A stretch of 64,000 nt of DNA from Bacillus sp. S3 (GTDB lineage: Bacteria > Bacillota > Bacilli > Bacillales > Cytobacillaceae), in the NCBI RefSeq assembly GCF_005154805.1, contig NZ_CP039727.1, forward strand, positions 1,361,501-1,425,500. Direction: 5' to 3'. The notes under the pieces were generated by a model. That model saw only the letters and a program-made list of their open reading frames with translations. It ran no database searches and was not told the DNA's origin. The first letter of the stretch is position 1. Each line of letters starts with the position of its first letter. A program made the position numbers and the translations under genes. This document shows positions 33,286 through 43,211 of this stretch, in pieces.

Positions 33286-33314
33286 TTAATTTGTAAGTTT
33301 AATAAACAAATTAA
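33286..33314 (+). promoter_or_regulatory. ROK-type operator A
   Basis: Half sites TTAATTTGT and TAAACAAATTAA, related to the palindrome at 38112 but with four extra bases in the left half. It sits at the expected transcription start. Confidence 0.7.
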
Positions 33315-33455
33315 TGGAATTATAAACCAATCTCGAGTTGGAAAGAGAGTTTTTTTTAATGTGTTTGGAAGGGTTTACAAGATTGAAAATTAGAGAAATT
33401 AGGCGAATTATAGGGGGAAGCTCCTAAATACAGCTTATCAATGGAGGGGAAAAGA

Positions 33456-34872
33456 ATGGGTCAACCTGCTAGAAAATTTGAAACTGGAGCAACAAATACG
33501 GGTGGTAGTGCTGTACGTCCTTTTGGTATGAAAGATAAACTAGGCTATATGTTTGGTGATTGGGGAAATGATTTCTTCTTCATTCTCGTAAGTTTCATTC
33601 TTAATGGTTTACTATACAGATGTTTTCCATATTAGTGCAGCAACTGTTGGCATACTCTTTTTAGTTGCCCGTTTATGGGATGCTGTAGCGGATGTTACTT
33701 GGGGCCGTTTTATTGATACAAGGAAGCCTGGAAAAAATGGCAAGTTTAGACCGTGGATTTTCAGAATGTCTTTCCCGCTTGTAGTCTCAGGTGTGTTAAT
33801 GTTTGTTCATATTCCAGGTATGTCTAATGGATTTTATCTAGCCTGGGCTTTTGTCACATATATTGTATGGGGAACACTATATAGTACGGTAAATATTCCT
33901 TATGGCTCAATGGCTTCTGTAATTACGAATGATCCTGTTGAACGTACAACTTTATCTACTTTTAGAACGTTAGGTGCAAACTTAGCTGGATTAATCATTA
34001 ATGTAGTCGGACCATTAATTTTGTTTGTTGACAATAAAGCAGATGCCAACCAATTCCTATTGGGTGCTATTATTTTCGGACTTCTATCAATTTCTTGTTA
34101 TATGGCATGTTATAAAATGACTACTGAACGGATTGTTGCTGATGAAAATGACAAGCCAAAGGTAAATTTCGGAAAGACTGTTAAAGGTCTTGGGAAAAAT
34201 AAACCATTAATGTGGATTCTTATCGCATCGCTTACTTTCATGGTCTGTTTTATGATGATTGGTGCAGTCAACGTGTATTTGTTTAAAGATTATTTTGGAA
34301 ACGCAAAGGCATTAAGTATGGTTGGACTATTACAAACCGCTACTGTCTTTGTTGCAATGCCGATGGTAAAGCCGTTAGTAGCGAAATTTGGTAAAAAAGA
34401 AACCGCGGCAGCTGGGCTGTTACTTTCAACTGTTGTTTATGCGCTTTTATACTTCTTACCAAACTTACATGAAAATCAATTTATTGGAATATTAACAGTA
34501 GCAATGTTTGGATACGCTTTCTTTAACTTGGTTGTTTGGGCATTTGTTACAGACGTAATCGATTATCATGAATATTTAACTGGCTTACGCGAAGATGGTA
34601 CTGTTTACTCAATCTATTCCTTTGCTCGTAAAGTGGGGCAGGCTATTGCAGGTGGAATCGGCGGTGTTGCGATTGCAGCAGTCGGTTATAACTCAACATC
34701 TGCAACTCAAACTCAAGAAGCTTTACAAGGGATTCATACACTAGGTACTTTAGTGCCAGCAATCATACTTGCTGTGATTTTCTTAATTTTAGTTTTCTTA
34801 TATCCTTTGAATAAGAAACGTACACTTCAATTAAGCACTGATTTGGCTGAAAGAAGAAAGATACAAAACTAA
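33456..34872 (+). pseudogene. GPH-family sugar/uronide symporter 1 (one +1 frameshift)
   Basis: Reconstructed as 471 residues of the glycoside-pentoside-hexuronide:cation symporter family with 12 probable transmembrane helices. The reading frame breaks at TTT 33593-33595. Removing one T restores FFFILVSSFLMVYYTDVF, which aligns with FDMGQIYLLKFYTDVL of the second symporter. The ATG at 33456 follows GGAGGGG. It should import a sugar acid or uronide with a cation. Upstream cre, promoter and ROK operator indicate induction by substrate and catabolite repression. The break is probably a sequence error; if real, the gene is inactive. Confidence 0.85.
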
Positions 34873-34912
34873 ACCACATTTTTGAATCTAATTATGATTC
34901 ACTCACGGCAGG

Positions 34913-34948
34913 CCCGATTACTCATGAAAATGGTGATCGGGTTTTTTT
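34913..34948 (+). terminator. Terminator of GPH symporter 1
   Basis: CCCGAT/ATCGGG stem extended by CAT/ATG pairing, followed by seven T. Confidence 0.75.
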
Positions 34949-34953
34949 ATTTT

Positions 34954-35038
34954 GGCTCTGTTAAGCATGGCTGTTGATTTCTGCTACAGCCGCTCCAATC
35001 AACAGTGGTACAAAATCAACAATAAATTTAACAGAGCC
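34954..35038. mobile_element. 85-bp MITE-like element with target duplication
   Basis: Perfect 11-bp terminal inverted repeats GGCTCTGTTAA/TTAACAGAGCC, with further matched TGTTGATTT blocks inside, and an 8-bp direct repeat TTTATTTT directly on each side (34946-34953, 35039-35046). No coding capacity. It was probably moved by a transposase encoded elsewhere; 8-bp duplications occur in several IS families and I cannot assign one. Confidence 0.75.
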
Positions 35039-35093
35039 TTTATTTTAACAGAGATAAAAAAGTATAAATTCCAAAAGCGGTATAATTTTCAAA

Positions 35094-35107
35094 GATAACC
35101 GCTTACA
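35094..35107 (+). promoter_or_regulatory. cre-like site upstream of the second symporter
   Basis: GATAACCGCTTACA matches the cre consensus at 11 of 14 positions and ends 7 bases before the -35, exactly as at 33225. Weaker than the first site. Confidence 0.45.
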
Positions 35108-35114
35108 AAATTTA

Positions 35115-35143
35115 TTGACGAATAATATCGTTGGTGGTATTCT
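35115..35143 (+). promoter_or_regulatory. Promoter of GPH symporter 2
   Basis: TTGACG and TATTCT with a 17-base spacer; near copy of the promoter at 33246. Confidence 0.8.
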
Positions 35144-35154
35144 ACTAATGTAAA

Positions 35155-35184
35155 TTAATTAGTTAGTTCATTAAACAAATTTAA
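35155..35184 (+). promoter_or_regulatory. ROK-type operator B
   Basis: Imperfect palindrome TTAATTAGTTAG...TAAACAAATTTAA in the same position relative to the promoter as the other three operators. Confidence 0.65.
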
Positions 35185-35290
35185 CTATGTGTTTTATATT
35201 ATAGGTAAATGTAATCGGTTTAACTAGTTTTGAAAAGGATTACAGGTGGAAAATTACACCACCAACTTAAAAGGAAGGAAGCGCAGTTTC

Positions 35291-36646
35291 ATGGAAAGTA
35301 ATAGCGCAAAGAAATTAACTTTAAAAGAAAAAGTCTCCTATGGTTTGGGTGATGTTGGTAACGGATTCATGTTTGATATGGGGCAAATTTATTTGCTTAA
35401 GTTTTATACAGACGTTTTGGGGATCTCAGCTTATTGGGGAGGTTTAGTATTTTTAATTTCGAAAATTTTTGATGCGTTTGCCGATTCAAGTGTTGGCGCC
35501 TTTGTTGATAAACGGAAAATAGGGAAACGTGGTAAGTTCCGGCCGTTCCTATTATTTGGTTCCATTCCACTAGCTGTTATGACTATTATTTCGTTTACTG
35601 CTCCAAACTTTTCGGGCGGCGGCAAAATAGCCTTTGCTTTTATCACTTATATGCTTTTTGGCCTTGCTTACTCTATTGTTAATATCCCTTACGGATCGCT
35701 TGCAGCTTCCATGACCCAGGATTCGGTAGACCGTGCTTCCCTTGGATCATTTAGAGCGATTGGCAGCCAATTTGCCTTGTTAATTTCGGGGATGACTGTA
35801 ATCCCAATCATATCACATTTTGAAAATGTAAAAACTGGATATGCAGTAGGAATCGCAATTATGGCTGTTGCCGGTGTAATCTTCCACTATATTTGCTATC
35901 GCAATACAACAGAAAATGTTGTTGGTCAACCAAAAACAGGTAAAGATAAAATTCCAATGTCACGTTTATTTAAATTATTATTAAGTAATAGACCATTAAT
36001 TGCTCTTTGTTTTGTTTGTTTATTTATGGTGGCAGCAAGTAACCTTCGCACCGCTGTACAGCTTTACTACTTACAATATAATTTAAATAATACAGGTCTT
36101 ATGGCATTACTTTCATTTACTAGTGTAGGAATTGCTGTTGTTGGTTCATTCTTTATTCCAACATTTGTTAAAAAGTTTGGCAAGAAAAAAACATTCATTA
36201 TAGGCCTTATCATTGGCATCGTTGCAGACGCATTGAACTTTGTTCTGCCAGCAAGTGTTCCAACCTTCCTTACCTTACTTTCAATCGGAAGTTTTGGATT
36301 AAGCTTTGCACTTGGTTTACCGTGGGTTATGGTGGCAGATACAATTGATTATCACGAATGGAAGACAGGAGAACGGACTGAGGGTGTTGTTTATTCTTCT
36401 TACAGCTTCTTCCGTAAGCTTGCACAAGCACTTGCCGGGTTTATTCCTGGTGTTGCCCTTGGATTGATTGGCTATGTTCCAAATGTACAGCAAACTGCTG
36501 ATACCCTTTTGGGGATAAAAGGCTTGATGTTCCTTATTCCGGCAGGATTTAACTTGATTGCATGTGTCATTTTAATTGTTGTTTATAATTTATCAGACGA
36601 TCGTTACAATAAAATTGTAGAAGAAATTGAAAACAAGAGCTTCTAA
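35291..36646 (+). CDS. GPH-family sugar/uronide symporter 2
   Basis: Intact 451-residue paralogue of the first symporter with about 12 transmembrane helices. It has conserved SKIFDAFADSSVGAFVDKR (the GPH loop after helix 2), YSIVNIPYGSL and the DTIDYHEWKTGERTEG loop. The ATG at 35291 is preferred (GGAAGGAAG upstream); a GTG at 35246 in frame is the alternative. Its promoter region duplicates that of the first gene. The substrate is likely a hexuronate or uronide, judged from the neighbouring uxaC; it may differ from that of the first. Confidence 0.9.
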   Translation: MESNSAKKLTLKEKVSYGLGDVGNGFMFDMGQIYLLKFYTDVLGISAYWGGLVFLISKIFDAFADSSVGAFVDKRKIGKRGKFRPFLLFGSIPLAVMTIISFTAPNFSGGGKIAFAFITYMLFGLAYSIVNIPYGSLAASMTQDSVDRASLGSFRAIGSQFALLISGMTVIPIISHFENVKTGYAVGIAIMAVAGVIFHYICYRNTTENVVGQPKTGKDKIPMSRLFKLLLSNRPLIALCFVCLFMVAASNLRTAVQLYYLQYNLNNTGLMALLSFTSVGIAVVGSFFIPTFVKKFGKKKTFIIGLIIGIVADALNFVLPASVPTFLTLLSIGSFGLSFALGLPWVMVADTIDYHEWKTGERTEGVVYSSYSFFRKLAQALAGFIPGVALGLIGYVPNVQQTADTLLGIKGLMFLIPAGFNLIACVILIVVYNLSDDRYNKIVEEIENKSF

Positions 36647-36667
36647 CAGTTTAAAAAGTGCATAATG

Positions 36668-36711
36668 AAAAGAACCTCCTAATAGCAGCAGCTATTGGAG
36701 GTTCTTTTTTT
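36668..36711. terminator. Bidirectional terminator, symporter 2 / ROK 1
   Basis: Arms AGAACCTCC and GGAGGTTCT with an inner AATAGC/GCTATT pairing, A-run before and T-run after; serves converging genes. Confidence 0.85.
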
Positions 36712-36725
36712 AAAATAAATTCAAA

Positions 36726-37920
36726 TCAGCTGATTGCGCTTTCATTTTCTGAGGTTTGTACTTCATAAGATAAATTCAGCATTGGGACATCAAGAAAATG
36801 TTTAATAGCAAGTGCGCATGCTCCAAGACCACTGGATTTTTTCCCAATTGACGAGATCAATAGTTCGCGATAGTGGCTGATGGAGGAATGTAAGTTTTTA
36901 CTGATTTTATCCAAAGAGTTCGGATACATCCGCAGCAATTCACTATCCAAAACAAGTACGTCTGGATTGTACATATTAATCATATTATTTAACCCAATTG
37001 AAAGGTAGTAAATTAGTTGCTCCAGCAACTCGTGTACCTCTTCGTCACCTTCATCAAGCCATTTTTGAATTTGTTCATAGGTAAGATTCTTAATCTTTCT
37101 TGTTTCAGAAAGATATTCAAAGATGCTTGATTCTGAGGCATACTTTTCCCAGCATCCATTGTTTCCGCAATTGCACGGCTTCCCACCTGGCATGATAATC
37201 ATGTGACCAGCTTCACCTGCGTACCCGTCATGGCCGCGAAAAAAATTCGCTGTTCATCATCATCCCAAGACCAATTCCGGAGTAAAGAGTAGCACATAAA
37301 AGATTATTCGTTTCATGGTGAACAAAAACTCTCTCGGCAAAAGCGGAAAGATTCGCATTGTTTTCAAGATAAATATTGATGCCCAGCACTTTTTCTAAAT
37401 CATTTTTTAAGTGGACATCATGCCACTTGAATTTTGGGACATAATGAACAAGTTCGTCTCTAGCGACAAGGCCGTGAATAGCAATGACAATTCCAACAAT
37501 TCCGTAACGGCTGTCTGTACACTCAGATCTGTATTTTTGAATCTGCTCCATTAGGAGATGCAGAATCTCATAGTAGTCTGTAGTATCTATTTCAATAGTA
37601 GTGGAAGAAATAGGCTGACCTAGAAGATTAGATAGGGTAAAAGATAGTTGACCATAATCCAAGTCAATTCCAAGTGCATACCCAGCTTGTCCGTTTAAAG
37701 ATAGCATGATTGGCTTCCGGCCGACATGATTATGCTCTAGTTGTGTTTCGACAATTAATCCTTCATCTAGTAAGTCTGCTACTTGTGCTGAGATCGTTGC
37801 TCGTGTTAGAGCAGTAACCTTCGATAAGTCTGCTCTTGAAATCATTCCTTCTTTTACAATTTCTCGGATAATTAAGGAGCGATTAATTTTTTTTATATAA
37901 GCCGCATCACCGGTAACCAT
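36726..37920 (-). pseudogene. ROK-family repressor 1 (one +1 frameshift)
   Basis: Reconstructed as 397 residues. N-terminal winged helix (about 12-60: SLIIREIVKEGMISRADLSK, TRATISAQVADLL), ROK domain with GIDLDYGQ, and zinc motif CNCGNNGCWEKY. The frame breaks in a run of seven A at 37239-37245 (T on the coding strand); with six, it reads EFFRGHDGYAGEAGHM, matching the paralogue at 46355. The ATG follows GGAGGATAAG. It is divergent from uxaC and is a candidate repressor of the four palindrome-bearing promoters, responding to a sugar-acid intermediate. Confidence 0.85.
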
Positions 37921-37941
37921 TCTTATCCTCCATTTCTAAAC

Positions 37942-37993
37942 GGATAGGAAAGGATACTATCCTATCCCAGGGACACGCCAATCGGCGTTTCCC
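37942..37993 (-). other. Two consecutive hairpins in the ROK 1 leader
   Basis: Arms GGATAGG/CCTATCC (37942-37967) and GGGACACGCC/GGCGTTTCCC (37970-37993, 9 of 10 pairs) lie between the ROK 1 ribosome site and its probable promoter. There is no T-tract, so they are not ordinary terminators. Confidence 0.6.
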
Positions 37994-38072
37994 TTTCAAA
38001 CAATCTACTACTATTATAACAGCTAATGGCAAGCATGGTTTAGCATATTTAAATTAATTCATAAATTGTCAA

Positions 38073-38101
38073 TTGACGAAGCAAACTAATCATGATATGG
38101 T
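38073..38101 (+). promoter_or_regulatory. Promoter of uxaC-gnd
   Basis: TTGACG and TATGGT with a 17-base spacer; the -10 is weaker than in the other three copies of the module. Confidence 0.65.
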
Positions 38102-38111
38102 AATTGTATTA

Positions 38112-38136
38112 TTAATTTGTTTAATAAACAAATTAA
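38112..38136 (+). promoter_or_regulatory. ROK-type operator C (perfect palindrome)
   Basis: 25-bp perfect inverted repeat with arms TTAATTTGTTTA and TAAACAAATTAA around a single A. It resembles known ROK (XylR-type) operators, which contain TTTGTTTA/TAAACAAA halves. Best copy of the four. Confidence 0.8.
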
Positions 38137-38233
38137 ATAAAATTAAATTTAAAAAATATTTTATCCTGTTTCTGTAAGGGGTTACAGTCACTGCTGTAAA
38201 TAATAATTAACGAAGAAAAAGGAGAGGAATACT

Positions 38234-39638
38234 TTGAAAGCATTTATGGACCAACACTTTTTGTTAAATTCGGAGACAGCCGTAAAACTATATGAAAATG
38301 CAGCATCAAAAGCACCAATCTTTGATTTCCATTGTCACTTAAATCCTCAAGAAGTATGGGAAAATAAGTCATATGAAAATATTACTCAAATATGGCTTGG
38401 GGGAGACCATTATAAATGGCGGACAATGCGGATGCATGGCGTATCGGAAAAAATACATTACCGGTGATGCTTCTGATTGGGAGAAATTCGAAGCTTGGGC
38501 AGAAACAATGCCTCATTTAATCGGAAATCCTGTTTATCATTGGGCACAATTAGAATTGAAAATGTATTTCGGCATTGATACATTGCTAAGTCCGGAAACT
38601 GCGCGTGAGATTTGGGATAAATGTAATGAAAAGTTACAGAAACCAGAATATAGCGCAAGAGCGTTCATTGAAAAGTCTAATGTAAAGTTTATTGGCACAA
38701 CAGATGATCCGATTTCAAGCCTTGAATATCATCAACTTTTAAAAAATGACGATTCTTTTAAAACGATTATTGCTCCAACGTTCCGTCCTGATGGTGCGCT
38801 ATTCATTGATCGTCCTACTTTCACTAGCTGGATTGAAAAATTAGCTGAGGTTTCAGGTATTAAGGCAGATTCATTCGATGGATTTTTAGCGGCACTTAAA
38901 CAGCGGGTTGAATATTTCCATGAAAACGGTGGCCGTGCTTCCGATCATGATATTCAAAAAATGGAGTATGTGGAAACAACCAAGGATCAGGTTGAAGCCA
39001 TTTTCAATAAACGTATAAGCGGGGAGCAACTTACAAACGAAGAAATCGTTGCTTATCGAATTTTCGTTTTAAAAGAATTAGGAAAAATGTATGCTGAAAA
39101 ACAATGGGTCATGCAGCTCCATATGGGCGCAATGAGAAACAACAACACAAAAATGAAAGAGCTTATTGGACCGGACACAGGATTTGATTCTGTTGGTGAA
39201 GCGAATATGGCGGAAGGCTTGTCCCGCTTCCTAGATGCGCTTGATAAGGAAAATGCCTTACCAAGAACAGTTTTGTTTAACCTAAATCAAAAAGATAATG
39301 TTGTATTAGCTGGTATGATGGGGAACTTCTATGAAGAAGGTATTCCTGGAAAAGTTCAACTAGGTTCTGGCTGGTGGTTCCTAGATCATATCGATGGAAT
39401 GGAAAGACAAATGAAGGACTATGCTAACGTTGGCGTACTTAGCCATTTTATTGGTATGCTGACGGACTCCCGCAGTTTCCTGTCCTACGCCCGTCATGAC
39501 TATTTCCGCCGTATACTTTGTAATATTCTAGGCGACTGGGTTGAGCATGGCTTGGCTCCGAACAACATGAAGCATATGGAACAAATGGTACGGAATATTT
39601 GCTATTCTAATGCTGAAAAATTCTTTTTAGAAAGATAA
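38234..39638 (+). pseudogene. uxaC: Uronate isomerase (one +1 frameshift)
   Basis: Reconstructed as 467 residues. Isomerises D-glucuronate to D-fructuronate and D-galacturonate to D-tagaturonate. The amidohydrolase-like N-terminus carries FDFHCHLNPQEV, and later motifs include TTDDP, LHMGAMRNNN and RHDYFRRI. The frame breaks in six A at 38448-38453; with five, it reads HGVSEKYITGDASDW. The TTG start follows AAGGAGAGG. It leads the operon with gnd under operator C and supplies the first step of the proposed pathway. Confidence 0.9.
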
Positions 39639-39776
39639 TTGATTCGCAAAGGGAGAGCTCACCTGAGGTCTCTTCCTTGATTACATATGTAAAATAAGTG
39701 TTTAATTATAGGAGTTAGGAACAAAAATAGGATAGAATAGGATCATACTGATTTTTAGAAAGGAAAGGGATTTAAT

Positions 39777-41192
39777 ATGTCAAAACAACAAATTGGTGTA
39801 GTTGGTCTAGCGGTAATGGGGAAAAACCTTGCTTTTAAATATTGAAAGCCGCGGCTATTCGGTTGCAGTCTTTAACCGTTCATATGATAAAACAGAAGCG
39901 TTTTTGAAGAATGAGGCAGAAGGTAAAAACTTTGTCGGTGCTCGTACCGTTGAAGAATTTGTTAATTCATTAGAAAAACCACGCAAAATCTTATTAATGG
40001 TTAAAGCTGGTAATGCAACAGATGGAACGATCGATTCATTAAAACCATTTCTTGAAGAAGGAGATATCCTAATAGATGGAGGGAATACCTTCTTCCAAGA
40101 TACAATTAGACGTAATAAAGAACTAGCAAATGCTGGTTTCCATTTTATCGGCACTGGTGTTTCCGGCGGGGAAGAAGGGGCATTAAAAGGGCCATCCATT
40201 ATGCCTGGCGGTAACAAAGAAGCATATGATTTAGTAAAGCCAATTTTAGAGGCGATTTCTGCAAAAGTTGAAGGAGATCCATGTTGTACATATATTGGAC
40301 CAAACGGTGCAGGTCATTATGTGAAAATGGTTCATAACGGAATTGAATATGGGGATATGCAATTAATTTGTGAAGCTTACTTTATTTTGAAGAATGTCCT
40401 TGGTTTAAGCACAGAAGAACTTCATGATGTGTTTGCTGAGTGGAATAAGGGAGAGCTAGACAGCTATTTAATTGAAATTACTGCAGATATTTTTACAAAA
40501 GTGGATGAAGAAACAGGTAAACCAATGGTTGACTTGATTCTCGATACTGCCGGACAAAAGGGTACCGGTAAATGGACAAGCCAAAACGCTTTAGATTTAG
40601 GTGTGCCGCTTCCCAATTATCACAGAATCGGTTTTTGCCCGTTTTATCTCAGCAATGAAAGAAGAACGTGTTAAAGCTAGTCAAGTGTTAAATGGTCCAG
40701 CTGTAAAACCATTTGATGGGAATAAAGAAGAGTTAATTGAAGCCGTTCGAAAAGCATTATATATGAGCAAAATTTGTTCTTATGCACAAGGTTTTGCCCA
40801 AATGCGTGCAGCATCTGAAGAATATGATTGGAATCTTCGCTACGGAGATATCGCAATGATTTTCCGCGGCGGGTGTATCATTCGCGCACAATTCTTACAA
40901 AAAATTAAAGAGGCATACGACCCGCGATTCAGAATTAGCGAATCTATTATTAGATCCATACTTTAAGGAAATCGTTGAAGGCTATCAATCTGCACTGCGT
41001 CAAGTTCTTGCAGTGGCCATTGAGCGTGGGATTCCAGTTCCATCGTTTGCAAGTGCAATCGCATATTATGACAGTTATCGTACGGAAACACTTCCTGCAA
41101 ACCTTTTGCAAGCACAGCGTGACTATTTCGGTGCACATACGTACCAACGTGTTGACAAGGAAGGGGTATTCCATACTAACTGGATGGAGTAA
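39777..41192 (+). pseudogene. gnd: 6-phosphogluconate dehydrogenase, decarboxylating (three +1 frameshifts)
   Basis: Reconstructed as 470 residues. Oxidises 6-phosphogluconate to ribulose-5-phosphate and CO2. Features are the Rossmann start [35 protein letters not shown], the catalytic-region [17 protein letters not shown], and the C-terminal YFGAHTYQRVD. Frame breaks lie at TTTT 39833-39836, CCC 40612-40614 and CCC 40921-40923; shortening each by one restores the family sequence. AAAGGAAAGGG precedes the ATG. Its place behind uxaC fits a route that ends at 6-phosphogluconate rather than KDPG. Confidence 0.9.
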
Positions 41193-41214
41193 GCTTCACA
41201 TGTTTTTCCTTATT

Positions 41215-41262
41215 AGAGACAAAACTTTCCATGAATGGACTTGGTTTTGTCTCTTTTTTTTT
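41215..41262 (+). terminator. Terminator of uxaC-gnd
   Basis: GAGACAAAA/TTTTGTCTC stem followed by nine T. Confidence 0.85.
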
Positions 41263-41378
41263 GAAAAAGTTGTCTTAGATTTCATTGTAAAAAGCAATAT
41301 CAGTCAAATTTATTTATAAAATAAGCATTTAGGGAGAATGCTTTTTAAGTATAGAGGGATTAAAATTATATTAAGATT

Positions 41379-41392
41379 TGATAACGCTTACT
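41379..41392 (+). promoter_or_regulatory. Probable cre site before the AraC regulator gene
   Basis: TGATAACGCTTACT matches TGWAARCGYTWNCW at 13 of 14 positions. It lies directly before the ribosome site of the gene at 41409, suggesting catabolite repression of that unit. Confidence 0.65.
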
Positions 41393-41408
41393 TAGAAGGG
41401 GTGGTGTT

Positions 41409-42320
41409 ATGAATCAAGTAATGATGAATAACTGGATCACAGCATTGTACAGGGTCCAAGGCGTAGATTCCTATTCCATTCAATTTCATTCCCATCATGA
41501 ATATGAAATTTATTTCTTTTGCGGAGGGGATTGTAAGTATTTAATCAGTAATCGGATTTATGAATTGCATCCTGGTGATATTATCCTTTTAGATGGCATG
41601 ACATTGCATAAACCGAACCCGAACATAGAGAGCACTTATACAAGGAGTATGCTGCACTTTTCACCAGCATGGATGGCTGAAATCGCCTCTGTACTTGGTA
41701 TCCCTGATTTATTGGATCCATTTAAAAAGCTCAACAATTTTCTATTACGAACAGGATACAATGAATCAGGCCAGTATATTGACGGCCAGATGAAAAAAAT
41801 TGCCGGATTGCTGGCACATGAGGATGAAGAAATGCAGCGGACAGGCATAAAGAATGACCTGTTAGAGGCTGAAGTCAAGCTTGAGTTAGTACAATTGCTC
41901 TTGAGAATTTATAAAATGAGCCAACAAGAATTAGCTCATGTAACCAGTAAAAAGACTGAAAAGGAAGTTCATGCCGAGGCGATTGCCTCATGGATAAAAG
42001 ACCATTATGCTGAAAAAGTTAATTTAGACCGGATTTCGACTGAGCTTAATTTAAGCAAATATTATACTTCACATGTTTTTAAAGAGGTAACAGGTTTTAC
42101 TGTGATGGAATATGTAATGGGCTGCCGGCTAAATCAGGTAAAGTTTTTGTTAGAAATGGAACCAAATCTTACCTTGTCTGAAGTATCAAGTGCAGCAGGA
42201 TTTGAAAGTATTGCCCATTTCAGCCGTTATTTTAAGGAAAAAGTAGGAGTAACACCATCTCGTTACCGAAAAAATAAACTTTCATCCAGCATGTCTAAAC
42301 AGAAGGAGGATTCCCTATAA
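41409..42320 (+). CDS. AraC-family regulator with cupin sensor
   Basis: 303 residues. The N-terminal cupin (about 15-130) has FHSHHEYEIYFF and LHPGDIILLDGMTLHKPNP, and the C-terminal double helix-turn-helix (about 195-295) has NLDRISTELNLSKYYTSHVFKEVTG and FESIAHFSRYFKEKVGVTPSRYRK. GAAGGGGTGG precedes the ATG. It stands immediately before the TIM-barrel/dehydrogenase genes and probably activates them in response to their sugar. Confidence 0.92.
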   Translation: MNQVMMNNWITALYRVQGVDSYSIQFHSHHEYEIYFFCGGDCKYLISNRIYELHPGDIILLDGMTLHKPNPNIESTYTRSMLHFSPAWMAEIASVLGIPDLLDPFKKLNNFLLRTGYNESGQYIDGQMKKIAGLLAHEDEEMQRTGIKNDLLEAEVKLELVQLLLRIYKMSQQELAHVTSKKTEKEVHAEAIASWIKDHYAEKVNLDRISTELNLSKYYTSHVFKEVTGFTVMEYVMGCRLNQVKFLLEMEPNLTLSEVSSAAGFESIAHFSRYFKEKVGVTPSRYRKNKLSSSMSKQKEDSL

Positions 42321-43209
42321 ATGAATCAAGATTTATTGATTTCTGGTTTTTCAGATGAAATCTCGTCTGATTTTGATATACAGCTTGAGGTTGTTTTCGA
42401 ACCTCGGCATGCGGTATCTATCATTACGCGGCATAGATGGGAAAAACATTGGAGACTTTACAGTTGAGGATATAAGAGAAAATGTTCAGCCGCGTTTGCA
42501 AAAAGCGGGTATTGGTGTTTCCTCAATTGGCTCGCCAATTGGTAAGGTATTTATCAATGATGAAGAGGGATTCTCAAAACAAAAGGAAATGCTTGAAACC
42601 CTATGCCAAATTAGCAACCTGTTAGATTGTAAATATATTCGTATTTTCAGCTTCTATATTCCAAAGGGTGACAACCCTGATATGTATCGTGATGATGTCA
42701 TTCGCAAGATCAAGGAATATGCCGCGATTGCTGAAAAATACAATATCATTTTATTGCATGAAAACGAAAAGGATATATATGGCGATATTGCTAGACGCTG
42801 TCACGAGATTTTAACAGAGGTAAAATCACCGTCCTTTAAAGCAATTTTTGACTTTGCGAACTTTGTACAATGTGGTGAGGATACCCAGGAATGCTACGAT
42901 TTACTAAAAGATGAAGTAGTGTATATCCACATTAAAGATGCTGTAACGACTGATAATCAAAATGTTGTTTGCGGAACCGGGGAAGGGAAAATTCCCGAAC
43001 TTCTCTCTCAATTTATTACTGCAGGCTATAAAGGCTTTTTAACACTTGAGCCACATTTGGTCCTTTTTGATTCATTAAAGGATTTAGAGCTTGAAAATGC
43101 AACAGACATTATTAAGGACAACAAAGGGCTAGACGGAGCCGGCGGCTACAAGCTTCAATATGAAGCATTATTAGAAATTCTTAACAAAATTGAAAGCGAG
43201 GGAATTTAA
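42321..43209 (+). pseudogene. Sugar phosphate isomerase/epimerase-like TIM-barrel protein 1 (one +1 frameshift)
   Basis: Reconstructed as 295 residues of the AP-endonuclease-2/xylose isomerase-like fold. Expected metal ligands lie in LLHENEKD, AIFDFANF, YIHIKDA and TLEPHL. The frame breaks at TTTT 42394-42397; with three T it reads IQLEVVSNLGMRYLSLRG. It starts directly after the AraC gene with GGAGGATTCC. It is probably co-transcribed with the dehydrogenase that follows 2 bases later. The exact reaction is unknown. Confidence 0.8.
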
Positions 43210-43211
43210 TT

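Noticed and set aside
33441..33635. Separate short protein at the start of symporter 1
   Set aside because: It is the N-terminus of the symporter read up to the extra T at 33593-33595; removing one base joins it to the rest.
34954..35038. Rho-independent terminator interpretation of the 85-bp inverted repeat
   Set aside because: The arms are at the outer ends of an 85-bp segment, flanked by an exact 8-bp duplication, and the symporter terminator already precedes it.
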